Below are positions 11,874 through 19,976 of a stretch of 26,569 nt of DNA, piece after piece. The first letter of the stretch is position 1, and every line of letters starts with the position of its first letter. The stretch is taken from the IMG/VR virus record IMGVR_UViG_3300025112_000154, positions 1 to 26,569 of that record; one strand, 5' to 3'. The notes beneath the pieces are model-generated. The model did no database searches, was not told the origin of the DNA, and saw only the letters and a list, made by a program, of their open reading frames with translations. Both the position numbers and the translations under genes were made by a program. Source of the DNA: a virus.

Positions 11874-13636
11874 AAGAGGAAACATTAGAAGAGCTTAATG
11901 AAGAGGGGGCGACAAGATTTGAAGCAACCAGAACAGGTAATGCCTATTTCTATCCCACAGGGGTCTTAGGGAGATTCTTTGCTAAGTTCTTTGCTACAAA
12001 AGCTAAACCGTATGTAGCTGACTACGAAAAAAATTCAGGTTTAGCTGGTGATACTATTATCCAAACGGATGTAGTAAAAACAGAAACAAAGGGGATGGGA
12101 TTTAGCGTCCTAAAAAGTGAGCCTTATTTCCCTGAGGTCGAGAAGAATAGACGAAAACGATATAAGCAGTATGAAGATATGGATGAGTACCCCGAAATTG
12201 GTGCGACTTTCGATATTTACGCTGATGATTGTACACAGAGAGACATTAGAGGGCGAAAATGGACTATAAAATCTGAAAACCTTAATGTCGTTGAAGAAAT
12301 TAATCGTCTGTTTACTAAACTTAAGTTAGATAGGTTCTATTGGGATATCTGTAGGAACGCAGTAAAATATGGCGACTGCTTTATAGAGACCATTCTTGAT
12401 GTTAATAACCCTACTTTTGGTATACAAAGGGTAAAAGTTCTTAACCCTAATTATATTATCAGAGTGGAGAATGAGTATGGATACCTTACCGACTTTTTGC
12501 AAGAGATTCCCGACCCCAAAGGAGATGTAAATTATAGCACTTCCCCATCTTTAAGTCAGGATAGGATTAAATTTATAACTTTAGATAAAAACCAAATCGT
12601 CCATTTCAGATTGTTTACTTCTGACCCTGCTTTCTACCCCTATGGGAAATCTATTGCGGCTCTTTCTGTAAGAATTTATCGCTCACTTAAGCTTATGGAA
12701 GATGCTATGTTGGTTTATAGGCTGGCTAGAGCACCAGAAAGACGAATTTTTTATGTAGATGTAGGAAATCTCCCCACTTCTAAGGCTGAGATGTTCATAG
12801 AACGAGTAAAGCAAAAATTCAAAAAGGAGAAGTTCTACAACACGCAGAAGGGGACGGTAGATGCTAGGTACAATCCTTTAAGTGCTGATGAGGATTACTT
12901 TGTTCCTGTAAAAGGTAATCAAGGAACTAAGATTGAGACCCTTCCAGGTGCTCAGAATTTAGGAGAAGTGGATGATGTGAAGTACTTTAGGGATAAATTG
13001 CTTGCGTCTCTTAAAATTCCTAAAGATTATATTGTTGAAAAAGACCAATCTCCTGAGAGAAAGGCTAACTTATCTCAGTTAGATGTTAAGTTTGCTAGAG
13101 TTATCCAAAGAATTCAACACTCTATAGAAATAGGATTAGAGAAAATTGCCAAAAGGCATCTTAGATTAAAGAATTTCCCTCAAACTCTTATTAACGAGCT
13201 ACGAATTGAACTGCCTGACCCCTCTGATATGTTCACTAAGAGGAAACTTGATATTGATGAGCAAAAAGTTAGAGTAGTTCAGGCTGTAAAAGCCATGGAT
13301 CTCTTCCCTCTTTCTATGATATATAAAGAATACTATGATATGAGCGAAGAAGAGATTGTGGAGACGATGAGCGAACTATCAGATGATAGGGAGAAGGAAT
13401 CTATGGCCCAAGCGGAGATGGCACAAAATAATCCTAACATGAATACAGAGGCGGGAGGACAGGAATCTAGTGAAAATATTCCCCCCACTACTACAGAAAT
13501 GACACATTTAAATAAACTTCGGGTGCGTTTAATAGAGGAAACAGGGGCTAGAAGCCATCAAGTAGCATCATTTACTCGTATTTTAAGAAAAATAAAAAAA
13601 CAATCGGAAAAAGAGGGAGTTGAAGATAGTATATAA
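11858..13636 (+). CDS. Portal protein (gp20-like)
   Basis: 592 residues, slightly longer than T4 gp20 (524). Matches the T4 portal pattern: EYPEIGATFDIYADDCTQRD (about 108-127), the wing and stem regions with FYWDICRNAVKYGDCFIE, RVKVLNPNYIIRVENEYGY, IVHFRLFTSDPAFYPYGKSI, ARAPERRIFYVDVGNLP, VEKDQSPERKANLSQLDVKF and YYDMSEEEI. It forms the 12-fold ring at the head vertex for DNA entry, head assembly and tail joining. Translation is coupled to terL. The C-terminal 45 residues after a Gln/Asn-rich linker (NKLRVRLIEETGARSHQVAS) are very basic and contain an L-I-E-E like the protease sites of the internal proteins. Confidence 0.94.
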   Translation: MASELKEETLEELNEEGATRFEATRTGNAYFYPTGVLGRFFAKFFATKAKPYVADYEKNSGLAGDTIIQTDVVKTETKGMGFSVLKSEPYFPEVEKNRRKRYKQYEDMDEYPEIGATFDIYADDCTQRDIRGRKWTIKSENLNVVEEINRLFTKLKLDRFYWDICRNAVKYGDCFIETILDVNNPTFGIQRVKVLNPNYIIRVENEYGYLTDFLQEIPDPKGDVNYSTSPSLSQDRIKFITLDKNQIVHFRLFTSDPAFYPYGKSIAALSVRIYRSLKLMEDAMLVYRLARAPERRIFYVDVGNLPTSKAEMFIERVKQKFKKEKFYNTQKGTVDARYNPLSADEDYFVPVKGNQGTKIETLPGAQNLGEVDDVKYFRDKLLASLKIPKDYIVEKDQSPERKANLSQLDVKFARVIQRIQHSIEIGLEKIAKRHLRLKNFPQTLINELRIELPDPSDMFTKRKLDIDEQKVRVVQAVKAMDLFPLSMIYKEYYDMSEEEIVETMSELSDDREKESMAQAEMAQNNPNMNTEAGGQESSENIPPTTTEMTHLNKLRVRLIEETGARSHQVASFTRILRKIKKQSEKEGVEDSI

Positions 13637-13658
13637 CTATACAAAGATAAGGTGATTT

Positions 13659-15269
13659 ATGTTTGATCTAATTTTTGAAAATCGTCACAAGAAAGTTTCA
13701 TGCTTACTCAAGGCAGCAGAAAGCTTAGGAAGGTCTCTTAGAGAGAATATTAAGCTTCTGTCAATTGATGATATGACCAGAGAAGTATTATTTCTTTCGG
13801 AGCACGGTAATGTAATAAAAGCAGTTTACAGCTTAGAGGAAGATGTTGTTCTTTCTAATATTGAAATAGAAGATGGAGAGATATTCTCTAACGATGAAAA
13901 GTTTGATGGAGTAGTCGGTCAAAAGGTGTCCTCTTTTATAGAGAACTTATATGAGGATAATTATTCTCATGCTGATAGCTCATTTGCAAGTGTGTTATCA
14001 CTTTGGGAAAACCGAATAAAATTCAATGATCTTCGGAAGGAGATTACGGAAGAGTCTACTTTTAACTCTTCCCGTAATACCATTATTGGTACTGAGGAAT
14101 TTTCAAACTTCTTAGAGATTGCCCCCAAACTAGTTTCTTTCCTTCGAGAGAATAAAGAAACCATAATAAGCATCCCCGAAATTAAGAACGGTGTCAGACT
14201 TTCTGATACAGTAGCGAAAGCTTTTAATTTCGATAAGATGAGTTATGAGGAGTTAGAGGGCTTAGATTCGTACCACCCCAACACGGGTCTTACAGATACG
14301 ATTTATGAAATGATCTGTAAACAAGAGCTTATTAAAAAAGAAATTTACGAATCAAAGAAGCATTTTGAGGATATCTGGGCTACCAACAAAAAAATCTCAA
14401 AGCTTTCTTCGTTGATTTTTGATAAGGATAGAAATAATGTAATTGCTACCTTGGTTGAGTGCATTATTGAAATTCCCTATCTTGCTCTCACTACTAAGAG
14501 GCAGCTTTTTGAAACTTTCAAAAGTAACTTAGGTGTTTCTGAAACAGAGCCAATTAATGAAAATGCTATTCATGACTTTGTTTCTATCATCTTCGAAATG
14601 AAGAAGCCACTTAAGAGTATTCTTTCTAATACCTTAAACGAGAAGTACGGCATTAATATTAATAACTTAAAAGATACCCCATCTTTTAAAAGCCTCTTAA
14701 ATACGCAGGTTGTTATCTTTGAAGCTCTTTCTAAGATGTCCCCCAAGGGAAGTGTGCAAAGAAAGACTCTTAGTGAAGTGTCTGAGCTTCTGAAAACTAA
14801 GAACGGTGTTGAAAGCATTGATGTTAATGATTACCTTCAGATTATCTTTGAAGAGGCTGGGTTAAACCAAGTGATAAAAACGAAGCCTCTTTCCGAGAAG
14901 ATAGCGTTCGATAATCTTTTAAGCACTACTCAAAGCATTGATACCTTGGTTCAAGCTGTGATGGAGCAGATGGGAGAGGATGATGAAGAAGATTCGGATA
15001 GGGCTCCTGAAGATACCTTTGATGCTCCTGGAGGCGTAGAAGACGAACAAGCAGAAGAAGACGAAGAAGAGGAAACAACGGAAGAAGAAGACGAAGAAGA
15101 AGAAGCCCCTAAGGAGGGCGAAGAGGAAGAAGAGGATGAGGAAGAAGCTAATGAGGATAAAGAGCCCGAAAAGCTTCAACTCTCAAAAAAGGAAGTAATG
15201 GACGGAATTAAAGATCTTGAGAATCTCATGCTAGGACTTAACCTAGGTAAAGATGAAGAGGATAACTAA
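13659..15269 (+). CDS. Prohead scaffold/core-like protein
   Basis: 536 residues. Most of the chain is charged and helical; residues about 440-515 are an extreme acidic tract (runs of Glu and Asp such as EEETTEEEDEEEEAPKEGEE), followed by a final helix KKEVMDGIKDLENLMLGLNL. N-terminus MFDLIFENRHKK contains I-F-E, a possible prohead protease site. Position directly after the portal, acidity and helical content match scaffold/core proteins of T4-like heads (gp22 role), which shape the prohead and are degraded. It is larger than gp22 (about 270) and I see no clear sequence match, so the name is by context. AAGG precedes the ATG. Confidence 0.62.
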   Translation: MFDLIFENRHKKVSCLLKAAESLGRSLRENIKLLSIDDMTREVLFLSEHGNVIKAVYSLEEDVVLSNIEIEDGEIFSNDEKFDGVVGQKVSSFIENLYEDNYSHADSSFASVLSLWENRIKFNDLRKEITEESTFNSSRNTIIGTEEFSNFLEIAPKLVSFLRENKETIISIPEIKNGVRLSDTVAKAFNFDKMSYEELEGLDSYHPNTGLTDTIYEMICKQELIKKEIYESKKHFEDIWATNKKISKLSSLIFDKDRNNVIATLVECIIEIPYLALTTKRQLFETFKSNLGVSETEPINENAIHDFVSIIFEMKKPLKSILSNTLNEKYGININNLKDTPSFKSLLNTQVVIFEALSKMSPKGSVQRKTLSEVSELLKTKNGVESIDVNDYLQIIFEEAGLNQVIKTKPLSEKIAFDNLLSTTQSIDTLVQAVMEQMGEDDEEDSDRAPEDTFDAPGGVEDEQAEEDEEEETTEEEDEEEEAPKEGEEEEEDEEEANEDKEPEKLQLSKKEVMDGIKDLENLMLGLNLGKDEEDN

Positions 15270-15766
15270 TGAGTAGCGAAAGAGAAACACTTCTTCCGTT
15301 TTGTACTACAGTATCATCTATTCCTGATCAGAGCCAGTATATCTTAGGTTTGTCAGGCACAGACGGTAATCCTGTTCCTTGTAATTATATTTCGGTCTTT
15401 AGCGTCAGTAGTATTACTAACACCATTAGACCCTCTTACTTTACAGTTTGTCCTTCGGGAATGTTTGCTGGGGAGGGGTGGGCTGCTTTAACTAATTTCT
15501 ACACAGGCATGACTTATGCTTCTTCTGTAGATGTTAGTGCCAATTCTAATGCATGGTGGACAAACGATTATACCGCTGGAAGTGGAACGGGAGGCTTAGT
15601 GGGAGGAGCTTCTGATAAAGTAAGTTTTACTTTGCCCACAGGGATGCTGTGTACTAGTATTGTAATCAGAAATGATTTAGGGGACTATGGGACATTTGCG
15701 GTAAACTACGGTAGAATTAAGCACTCCACACGCTTAAAAGATGGCGGTGGTTATGGTGGTAAGTAA
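15269..15766 (+). CDS. Putative virion protein, glycine-rich tail
   Basis: 165 residues, unrecognised. Beta-type, rich in Ser/Thr/Gly with few charges (YILGLSGTDGNPVPCNYISV; SGTGGLVGGASDKVSFTLPT) and five Cys, ending in a short Gly/Tyr tail (DGGGYGGK). Linked to the scaffold-like gene and to the next gene by TAATG overlaps, so all three are translated from one message. Composition and place suggest a minor head or neck protein; there is no direct motif. Confidence 0.6.
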   Translation: MSSERETLLPFCTTVSSIPDQSQYILGLSGTDGNPVPCNYISVFSVSSITNTIRPSYFTVCPSGMFAGEGWAALTNFYTGMTYASSVDVSANSNAWWTNDYTAGSGTGGLVGGASDKVSFTLPTGMLCTSIVIRNDLGDYGTFAVNYGRIKHSTRLKDGGGYGGK

Positions 15767-16203
15767 TGGCCTTAGTAGAATTATCTAATCTCAGTGCGGA
15801 AGCCTTAAGCATAGAGGGGGTTGGGGAGCGTGTAAAACAGTCACGCTCTCGTCAAGCTTCTGTTGTGTTTGGGAAAGGACCTGTGGCTTGTATAAGCTTT
15901 ACTATTAAACCAGGGTCTTCCTATGATGGTGTAATGGGTAATAAATTAAGCCTTATCTTTCTAAGAACTTCAGCGGCAGGATTAGGGAAGTACGCAACGC
16001 GCCTTTTTGACCCTAATGGGAGTACGATAGACGGGACTATCCAAGCTGTAGGTATCCAGTCTTGTGTTGATGCGGTTAATGCTAGTAATTTATCTAAAAA
16101 TATTATAGCACGATTCCACAACGAGTCTGGAGCGGGAACATTTAGTAGTGGCTCTACTCATAATGATGCTACTTATTTTAAAGGAGGGAGAGGAGGGGTA
16201 TGA
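15766..16203 (+). CDS. Putative virion protein
   Basis: 145 residues, unrecognised. Basic and helical at the start (SIEGVGERVKQSRSRQASVV), then beta-type (VACISFTIKPGSSYDGVMGN, LSLIFLRTSAAGLGKY), ending Gly-rich (YFKGGRGGV). The overall plan resembles the preceding gene: small beta domain plus glycine-rich C-terminus. Start TAATG and end ATGA overlaps place it in the head operon, so a structural or completion function is the simplest reading. Confidence 0.58.
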   Translation: MALVELSNLSAEALSIEGVGERVKQSRSRQASVVFGKGPVACISFTIKPGSSYDGVMGNKLSLIFLRTSAAGLGKYATRLFDPNGSTIDGTIQAVGIQSCVDAVNASNLSKNIIARFHNESGAGTFSSGSTHNDATYFKGGRGGV

Positions 16204-16433
16204 CAACCTCTAAAAGCTTTTTAACTAAAGACACTCTAATGCCTTTAGGAATGGTTATTGCGCTATGCAGCGGGGTTGTGTGGATAAGTACTCAACTTAC
16301 TAGCATTAATTATAAGTTGGATATGCTGGAAGAGAAGTTGGAAGACAACTGGACGCGGCGAGATATGGAGAACTGGGGGCTTAAGCTTAAGATGGAAAAC
16401 CCCGATATAGAAATTCCTATCTTAGATAACTAA
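16200..16433 (+). CDS. Small membrane protein, holin-like
   Basis: 77 residues: one membrane helix at about 13-30 (LMPLGMVIALCSGVVWISTQ), a short coiled coil (INYKLDMLEEKLEDN), then W-T-R-R-D-M-E-N-W-G-L-K-L and a conserved-looking end N-P-D-I-E-I-P. One-helix proteins with a coiled coil and this Trp-bearing W-x-x-x-D-M-x-x-W tail recur in phage genomes, often near lysis genes, and are commonly annotated as holin-like; the function is not proven. AGGAGG lies just before the ATG, which overlaps the previous stop. Its stop overlaps that of the convergent gene by 2 bp. Confidence 0.66.
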   Translation: MTTSKSFLTKDTLMPLGMVIALCSGVVWISTQLTSINYKLDMLEEKLEDNWTRRDMENWGLKLKMENPDIEIPILDN

Positions 16434-16657
16434 TCTACCATATGATTCTGTTTAAAAAGCCTAAACAGACGGGTTATAAAATTCTCACGAAATATACTCA
16501 ATTCTGAGAGAATATTCGTAACTCTCTTAAAGTTATTTTCTGTTACCGTTCCGTCAGCTATAACCTCTTTAAGAGTAATTATAATTTCCTTAATGCGCGT
16601 TTTTTCGTTCTCACTTAAAGACCCTATTTGCTTTTTTATTTCTTTTTCTGTTTTCAT
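16430..16657 (-). CDS. Small helical protein downstream of helicase
   Basis: 75 residues, unrecognised. MKTEKEIKKQIGSLSENEKT, then RIKEIIITLKEVIADGTVTE and a basic end with RLFRLFKQNHMVD. It is mostly helical. Its ATG overlaps the helicase stop as ATGA, so it is translated with the helicase and may be an accessory to it. T4 has a small UvsW.1 product next to UvsW, which makes a partner role plausible, but I cannot show homology. Confidence 0.62.
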   Translation of the reverse strand: MKTEKEIKKQIGSLSENEKTRIKEIIITLKEVIADGTVTENNFKRVTNILSELSIFRENFITRLFRLFKQNHMVD

Positions 16658-18024
16658 AATACATTTACCTCATGTCCCTCTTTTCTATAAAATTTCATTC
16701 GTTCGTTTGAATGGTTTTTAAGATACTTCTCTTGATCTAAGAAATCATAAATAAAAACAACGCTTTTATTAGGGTGTCTTCGGAGGGCTCTTCCCAATGC
16801 TTGAAGAGTTGCTATTTCTGATTTCATACCTCTAGCATTAATAAAGTGGGTTATTTCTTCAATGTTAATCCCTGTTTGGAGGATTTTAGTACCAATGAGG
16901 ACGCTAGACTCTCTATATCCTCGGAATCTAGAAATAGCTTTATACCTTTCTCCGATTGAATTCGCTCCCTCAAGAAATTGGGTGCTGCCTCCAAGTAAGT
17001 TTTCCAAGGATCTTCCGTGATCAAGTGATTTGGTAAGTATAAGTATGCGAGCTTTTGGGGTGTTTTTTTTAATCTCATTTACAAGTTCCTTAATTTTATT
17101 ATTTCTACCCTCGTTATGTACGATGAACTCCTCATAAACATCTAAGTATGGCATATCCATGTCTACTCCTGATGCTGTGTATGGCATTCTAATTAGTTGA
17201 ATAATAGGTTTAGCTAATGTGCCTTGATCTACTAAGTTTTTCGTTTTAACCACTTCCCAGATTTGTCCTAATGCTCCTTGTAGGTTATATAGTCTTATGG
17301 GATCCTCTGGCGGGGTGGCACTAAATCCGATGCGGTATGTTGCTTTAGGAAAAGAGTTTATGGCAGCGAGAGTGGTTTTCCCTTGGCAGAATTCATGGCA
17401 CTCATCAATCATAAGAACTTCAGTTCCATCTAAGTGAGTATCTAAAATCTTCTCGATACTCTGAACGGTACATAGCATGATATCACCATAAATGTATCCT
17501 TCCCCGAAGCACAGCCCAATATCTTGCATATCACAAGTTTCAGTAAGAAACTCGTATGTTTGGGTTAGAAGTTGTTTTGAGTTAAACAGCACTACCATTT
17601 TTCGAGGACTTAAAGCTTTAATGATCGCAGCCATAATTAAAGTTTTCCCTGAACCCGTGGGAGATTTTACTACACCACGCTTCTCCTTTAAAGCAATCTG
17701 AATTAACTCTTCCTGGTAATCGTAAAGAGTGAACTTTTCGATGCCGTACTCAGAGAGTGTTATGTCTTCAGTAGGGACTGTATACTCTATCTCGGGAACG
17801 CAATCAATTTTTTTAAGATCAGTACACAGTTGCTGAAGAAGCCCTGTGCGAAACACTCCAGCTTTATTTATAAAATGTTGTTTACCGTCCCAGTGCCGAT
17901 TCTTGTATGCAGGAGAAAATTCCCTTCCTGGGACATTAAAACTATATAAAGAGATTAGGGCATCAAGTAGTTTTGGGTTGTCCGTATGTATTTTAGACTT
18001 TAAAGTATCTACTTCTATTCTCAT
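16654..18024 (-). CDS. uvsW: UvsW-like SF2 helicase
   Basis: 456 residues. An N-terminal 80-residue domain (FSPAYKNRHWDGKQHFIN, then TGLLQQL) matches the small substrate-binding domain of T4 UvsW. Helicase motifs: Y-D-Y-Q-E-E-L (101-107), Walker A SPTGSGKT (121-128), motif II I-D-E-C-H (206-210), motif III F-S-A-T-P (234-238) and motif VI QALGRALRRHP (408-418). UvsW unwinds R-loops and branched DNA, drives fork regression and helps switch T4 from origin-dependent to recombination-dependent replication. It is encoded antisense to the structural genes, with its own TATAAT 7 nt before the ATG and no Shine-Dalgarno, and is followed by a coupled 75-aa gene. Confidence 0.92.
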   Translation of the reverse strand: MRIEVDTLKSKIHTDNPKLLDALISLYSFNVPGREFSPAYKNRHWDGKQHFINKAGVFRTGLLQQLCTDLKKIDCVPEIEYTVPTEDITLSEYGIEKFTLYDYQEELIQIALKEKRGVVKSPTGSGKTLIMAAIIKALSPRKMVVLFNSKQLLTQTYEFLTETCDMQDIGLCFGEGYIYGDIMLCTVQSIEKILDTHLDGTEVLMIDECHEFCQGKTTLAAINSFPKATYRIGFSATPPEDPIRLYNLQGALGQIWEVVKTKNLVDQGTLAKPIIQLIRMPYTASGVDMDMPYLDVYEEFIVHNEGRNNKIKELVNEIKKNTPKARILILTKSLDHGRSLENLLGGSTQFLEGANSIGERYKAISRFRGYRESSVLIGTKILQTGINIEEITHFINARGMKSEIATLQALGRALRRHPNKSVVFIYDFLDQEKYLKNHSNERMKFYRKEGHEVNVL

Positions 18025-18026
18025 TT

Positions 18027-18041
18027 ATACTATTATAGTAT
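18027..18041. promoter_or_regulatory. Palindromic divergent promoter
   Basis: ATACTAT-T-ATAGTAT is a perfect 15-nt palindrome. On the minus strand it supplies TATAAT (18037-18032), 7 nt before the helicase ATG. On the plus strand TATTAT (18031-18036) lies just before GAAGG, the ribosome site of the gp26-like gene. One short element can therefore serve two opposite genes, or be a dimeric repressor site. Confidence 0.55.
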
Positions 18042-18055
18042 GAAGGTCTTTCTCT

Positions 18056-18811
18056 ATGAAACAAACTCACACGCCAGAGCCTGATGTTGATAGTATTAAT
18101 ACAGAGGTAGAGGATATCCTCTCTGAGCTTCCCTCTGAGGTTGAAACAGCATTCGATCTCCCCTCTAAGGGTCTTCTTTATGCTAATAAAACGGAAGCGG
18201 TGACTGTTAGACCCCTATCTTTCGAAGATGAGAAGTTCCTCCTTTCTGCTAAAAATGATCCATCTTACGATCCTGTAAATTCTATTCTACATAGATGTGT
18301 TAAGGGTGTGGATATAAATGATTTACTTATGATGGATAAGATGTTTATCATTATGAAAATTCGAGAGTTGTCATATGGTAAATCTTATAGTTTTTCCGTA
18401 ACTTGTCCACAGTGTAACTTTGTTAACCCTCTAACTTTAGATATTGCATCGTTAAAGGTAACAGGGCTAAGTGAAGAGGTGGTGGATCCTGTAGAAGTAG
18501 ATCTGCCGATGATTAAAAAGAAGGCTAAGATCCGCTTTCCCAGGGTTAGGGATGAGAAATACCTTAATGCAGATACAGGAGTATTAGATAATTTGTGGAG
18601 ATTTGTTGTTGAGATAGGTGGAAGCACTCAATCAACCGTTATATCTAAAGTAATCCCTAAACTTCCTTCTGCTGATGTACATACCCTTATTCAAGGAATG
18701 ACAATGGGCGATTATGGCATAGACACAGAAGTAGACTACGGATGCCATAACTGTAAAACTAAGAACCGAATTGCTCTACCCATTACTGAAAATTTTTTTT
18801 CAGTGAGCTAA
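18056..18811 (+). CDS. gp26-like baseplate / tail assembly protein
   Basis: 251 residues in zero frame. N-terminal acidic segment, then AFDLPSKGLLY and VTVRPLSFEDEKFLLSAKND, diagnostic of the T4 gp26-like baseplate family (T4_baseplate), followed by PVNSILHRCVKGVD. Two CxxC pairs, C117-P-Q-C120 and C230-H-N-C233, form a likely zinc ribbon framing the C-terminal half. In T4 gp26 belongs to the baseplate hub pathway. The zero-frame protein ends ENFFSVS directly after an eight-T run at which a -1 shift would add 60 residues. GAAGG lies 9 nt before the ATG. Next-door divergent helicase shares the promoter region. Confidence 0.85.
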   Translation: MKQTHTPEPDVDSINTEVEDILSELPSEVETAFDLPSKGLLYANKTEAVTVRPLSFEDEKFLLSAKNDPSYDPVNSILHRCVKGVDINDLLMMDKMFIIMKIRELSYGKSYSFSVTCPQCNFVNPLTLDIASLKVTGLSEEVVDPVEVDLPMIKKKAKIRFPRVRDEKYLNADTGVLDNLWRFVVEIGGSTQSTVISKVIPKLPSADVHTLIQGMTMGDYGIDTEVDYGCHNCKTKNRIALPITENFFSVS

Positions 18812-18981
18812 TTCAAGGTTTTGAACTAGAAGACTTACTTCAAGAAGCCTATATACTAGTAAGCAAGTTACATTTTTCATATTCGGATGTAAAAACACTT
18901 ACTAGAACTGAGCGGTTAGCGTTTTTGCGTCTTTATCAACAAGAATTGAAGGAGCAAGAAGATGCAGTTAAACACTATTGA
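18793..18981 (+). CDS. -1 frameshift extension of gp26-like gene
   Basis: The run of eight T (18793-18800) contains a slippery heptamer T-TTT-TTT in the zero frame (18793-18799). Slipping back one base continues from TTC (18799) as F-S-E-L-I-Q-G-F-E-L-E-D-L-L-Q-E-A-Y, then YSDVKTLTRTERLAFLRLYQ and QELKEQEDAVKHY to TGA 18979-18981, giving a 308-residue product. No ATG, GTG or TTG start lies in the first half of this frame, and without it 18812-18961 would be a non-coding gap in an otherwise packed operon. Programmed frameshifts that make long and short tail assembly chaperones are widespread in tailed phages. The end overlaps the next ATG (18962). Confidence 0.75.
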   Translation, partial: FFFSELIQGFELEDLLQEAYILVSKLHFSYSDVKTLTRTERLAFLRLYQQELKEQEDAVKHY

Positions 18982-19975
18982 AGTTATTGATCGACACTCT
19001 AGGCCAAATGTATTAAATAGAGTGTTACTAAGGACCTTTTTTATAAATGATGGGGGTCTAGCAGACCCCTTCCAAATAAGTGGGGTTGGTATTTTTGCTC
19101 TACCCGCAGGTACTTCCCCTAGCAGTTTTTTAGGAGCCGATAATTTAATTGCCCCTGGGCAAAACTCCGCAGCCAAAATGTTCTTCCAGCCCTCTGGGGA
19201 CGGAAAAGTTAGAACGGAAGACGGATCCATTAATCCTGCATTTAATACTGATAATTATACAGGGGTTGTAACCCCAGTATCCTCTATCGAGGCTGGTTTT
19301 GGGATGCCTTGTTCAGGGGTGAGTGGAGTTTATAGACTAGGGACAGGGGAGTACTGTTCGGTCTTAGACGGGATACAAGGCAGTTCTGTTTCAAGCGTTA
19401 ACTTTGTCCCCGAAGGTGATCCTGATGCCTGGGGGAATGTGTATAACACAGCCACAGCAGGGGTACAGTACGCAGATATTTGGACGGTAAAGTTAACACA
19501 AAATTCAGCATGGAAAACTTTCATAAACTATTTTGAGCTTTTTGATGGATCTTTCTATACTACTACCCAACCTACTCTCCTCACAGCAAGAAATTCTTTA
19601 ATGAATAAAGAGGTAACTTTGGGATCTCAAATAAATTTAAAAGTTACTACAAATATTACGGTTAATAATAGAGATATTGATGACGATATTAAGAATTTGA
19701 TGAAGAATGTAGCTCTTAGGGCGGCTTCTTTTAGAATAGTAAAGATAAACTCTCACCCAAGCCCTTCTCTACCGTCAAGAGTTACAGTGCTAGACTTTCT
19801 TGATGTTCAGGATATAGATATTACCTCCGAAAATACTTTAACCTTATTATGGAATACAGCATCACTGGAGGCGACCGCGCTAGGTAACCCTATAGGACCC
19901 TATGCTATTCAAGTTAGATATAATCTTCTAAAAGAAACTATTATTAGTCCTCCCATGTATTTAAATATTAAATAA
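18962..19975 (+). CDS. Putative tail/baseplate structural protein
   Basis: 337 residues, unrecognised. Beta-rich, uncharged and Ser/Thr/Asn/Gly-rich (GVGIFALPAGTSPSSFLGAD; SGVYRLGTGEYCSVLDGIQG), with a C-terminal part of repeated strand pairs (VTLGSQINLKVTTNITVNNR) and LGNPIGPYAIQVRYNLL. Its ATG overlaps the frameshift extension of the gp26-like gene, so it is in the tail operon. An abundant or oligomeric virion protein is likely; position suggests baseplate or tail. Confidence 0.62.
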   Translation: MQLNTIEVIDRHSRPNVLNRVLLRTFFINDGGLADPFQISGVGIFALPAGTSPSSFLGADNLIAPGQNSAAKMFFQPSGDGKVRTEDGSINPAFNTDNYTGVVTPVSSIEAGFGMPCSGVSGVYRLGTGEYCSVLDGIQGSSVSSVNFVPEGDPDAWGNVYNTATAGVQYADIWTVKLTQNSAWKTFINYFELFDGSFYTTTQPTLLTARNSLMNKEVTLGSQINLKVTTNITVNNRDIDDDIKNLMKNVALRAASFRIVKINSHPSPSLPSRVTVLDFLDVQDIDITSENTLTLLWNTASLEATALGNPIGPYAIQVRYNLLKETIISPPMYLNIK

Positions 19976-19976
19976 C

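Noticed and set aside
14919-15179. Minus-strand Phe-rich frame opposite the acidic tract
   Set aside because: It is the complement of GAA/GAG repeats and yields an artificial run of Phe and Leu.
16448-16468. Inverted repeat CTGTTTA/TAAACAG near the convergent gene ends as a terminator
   Set aside because: Seven AT-rich base pairs inside the minus-strand gene, no T-tract; likely chance.
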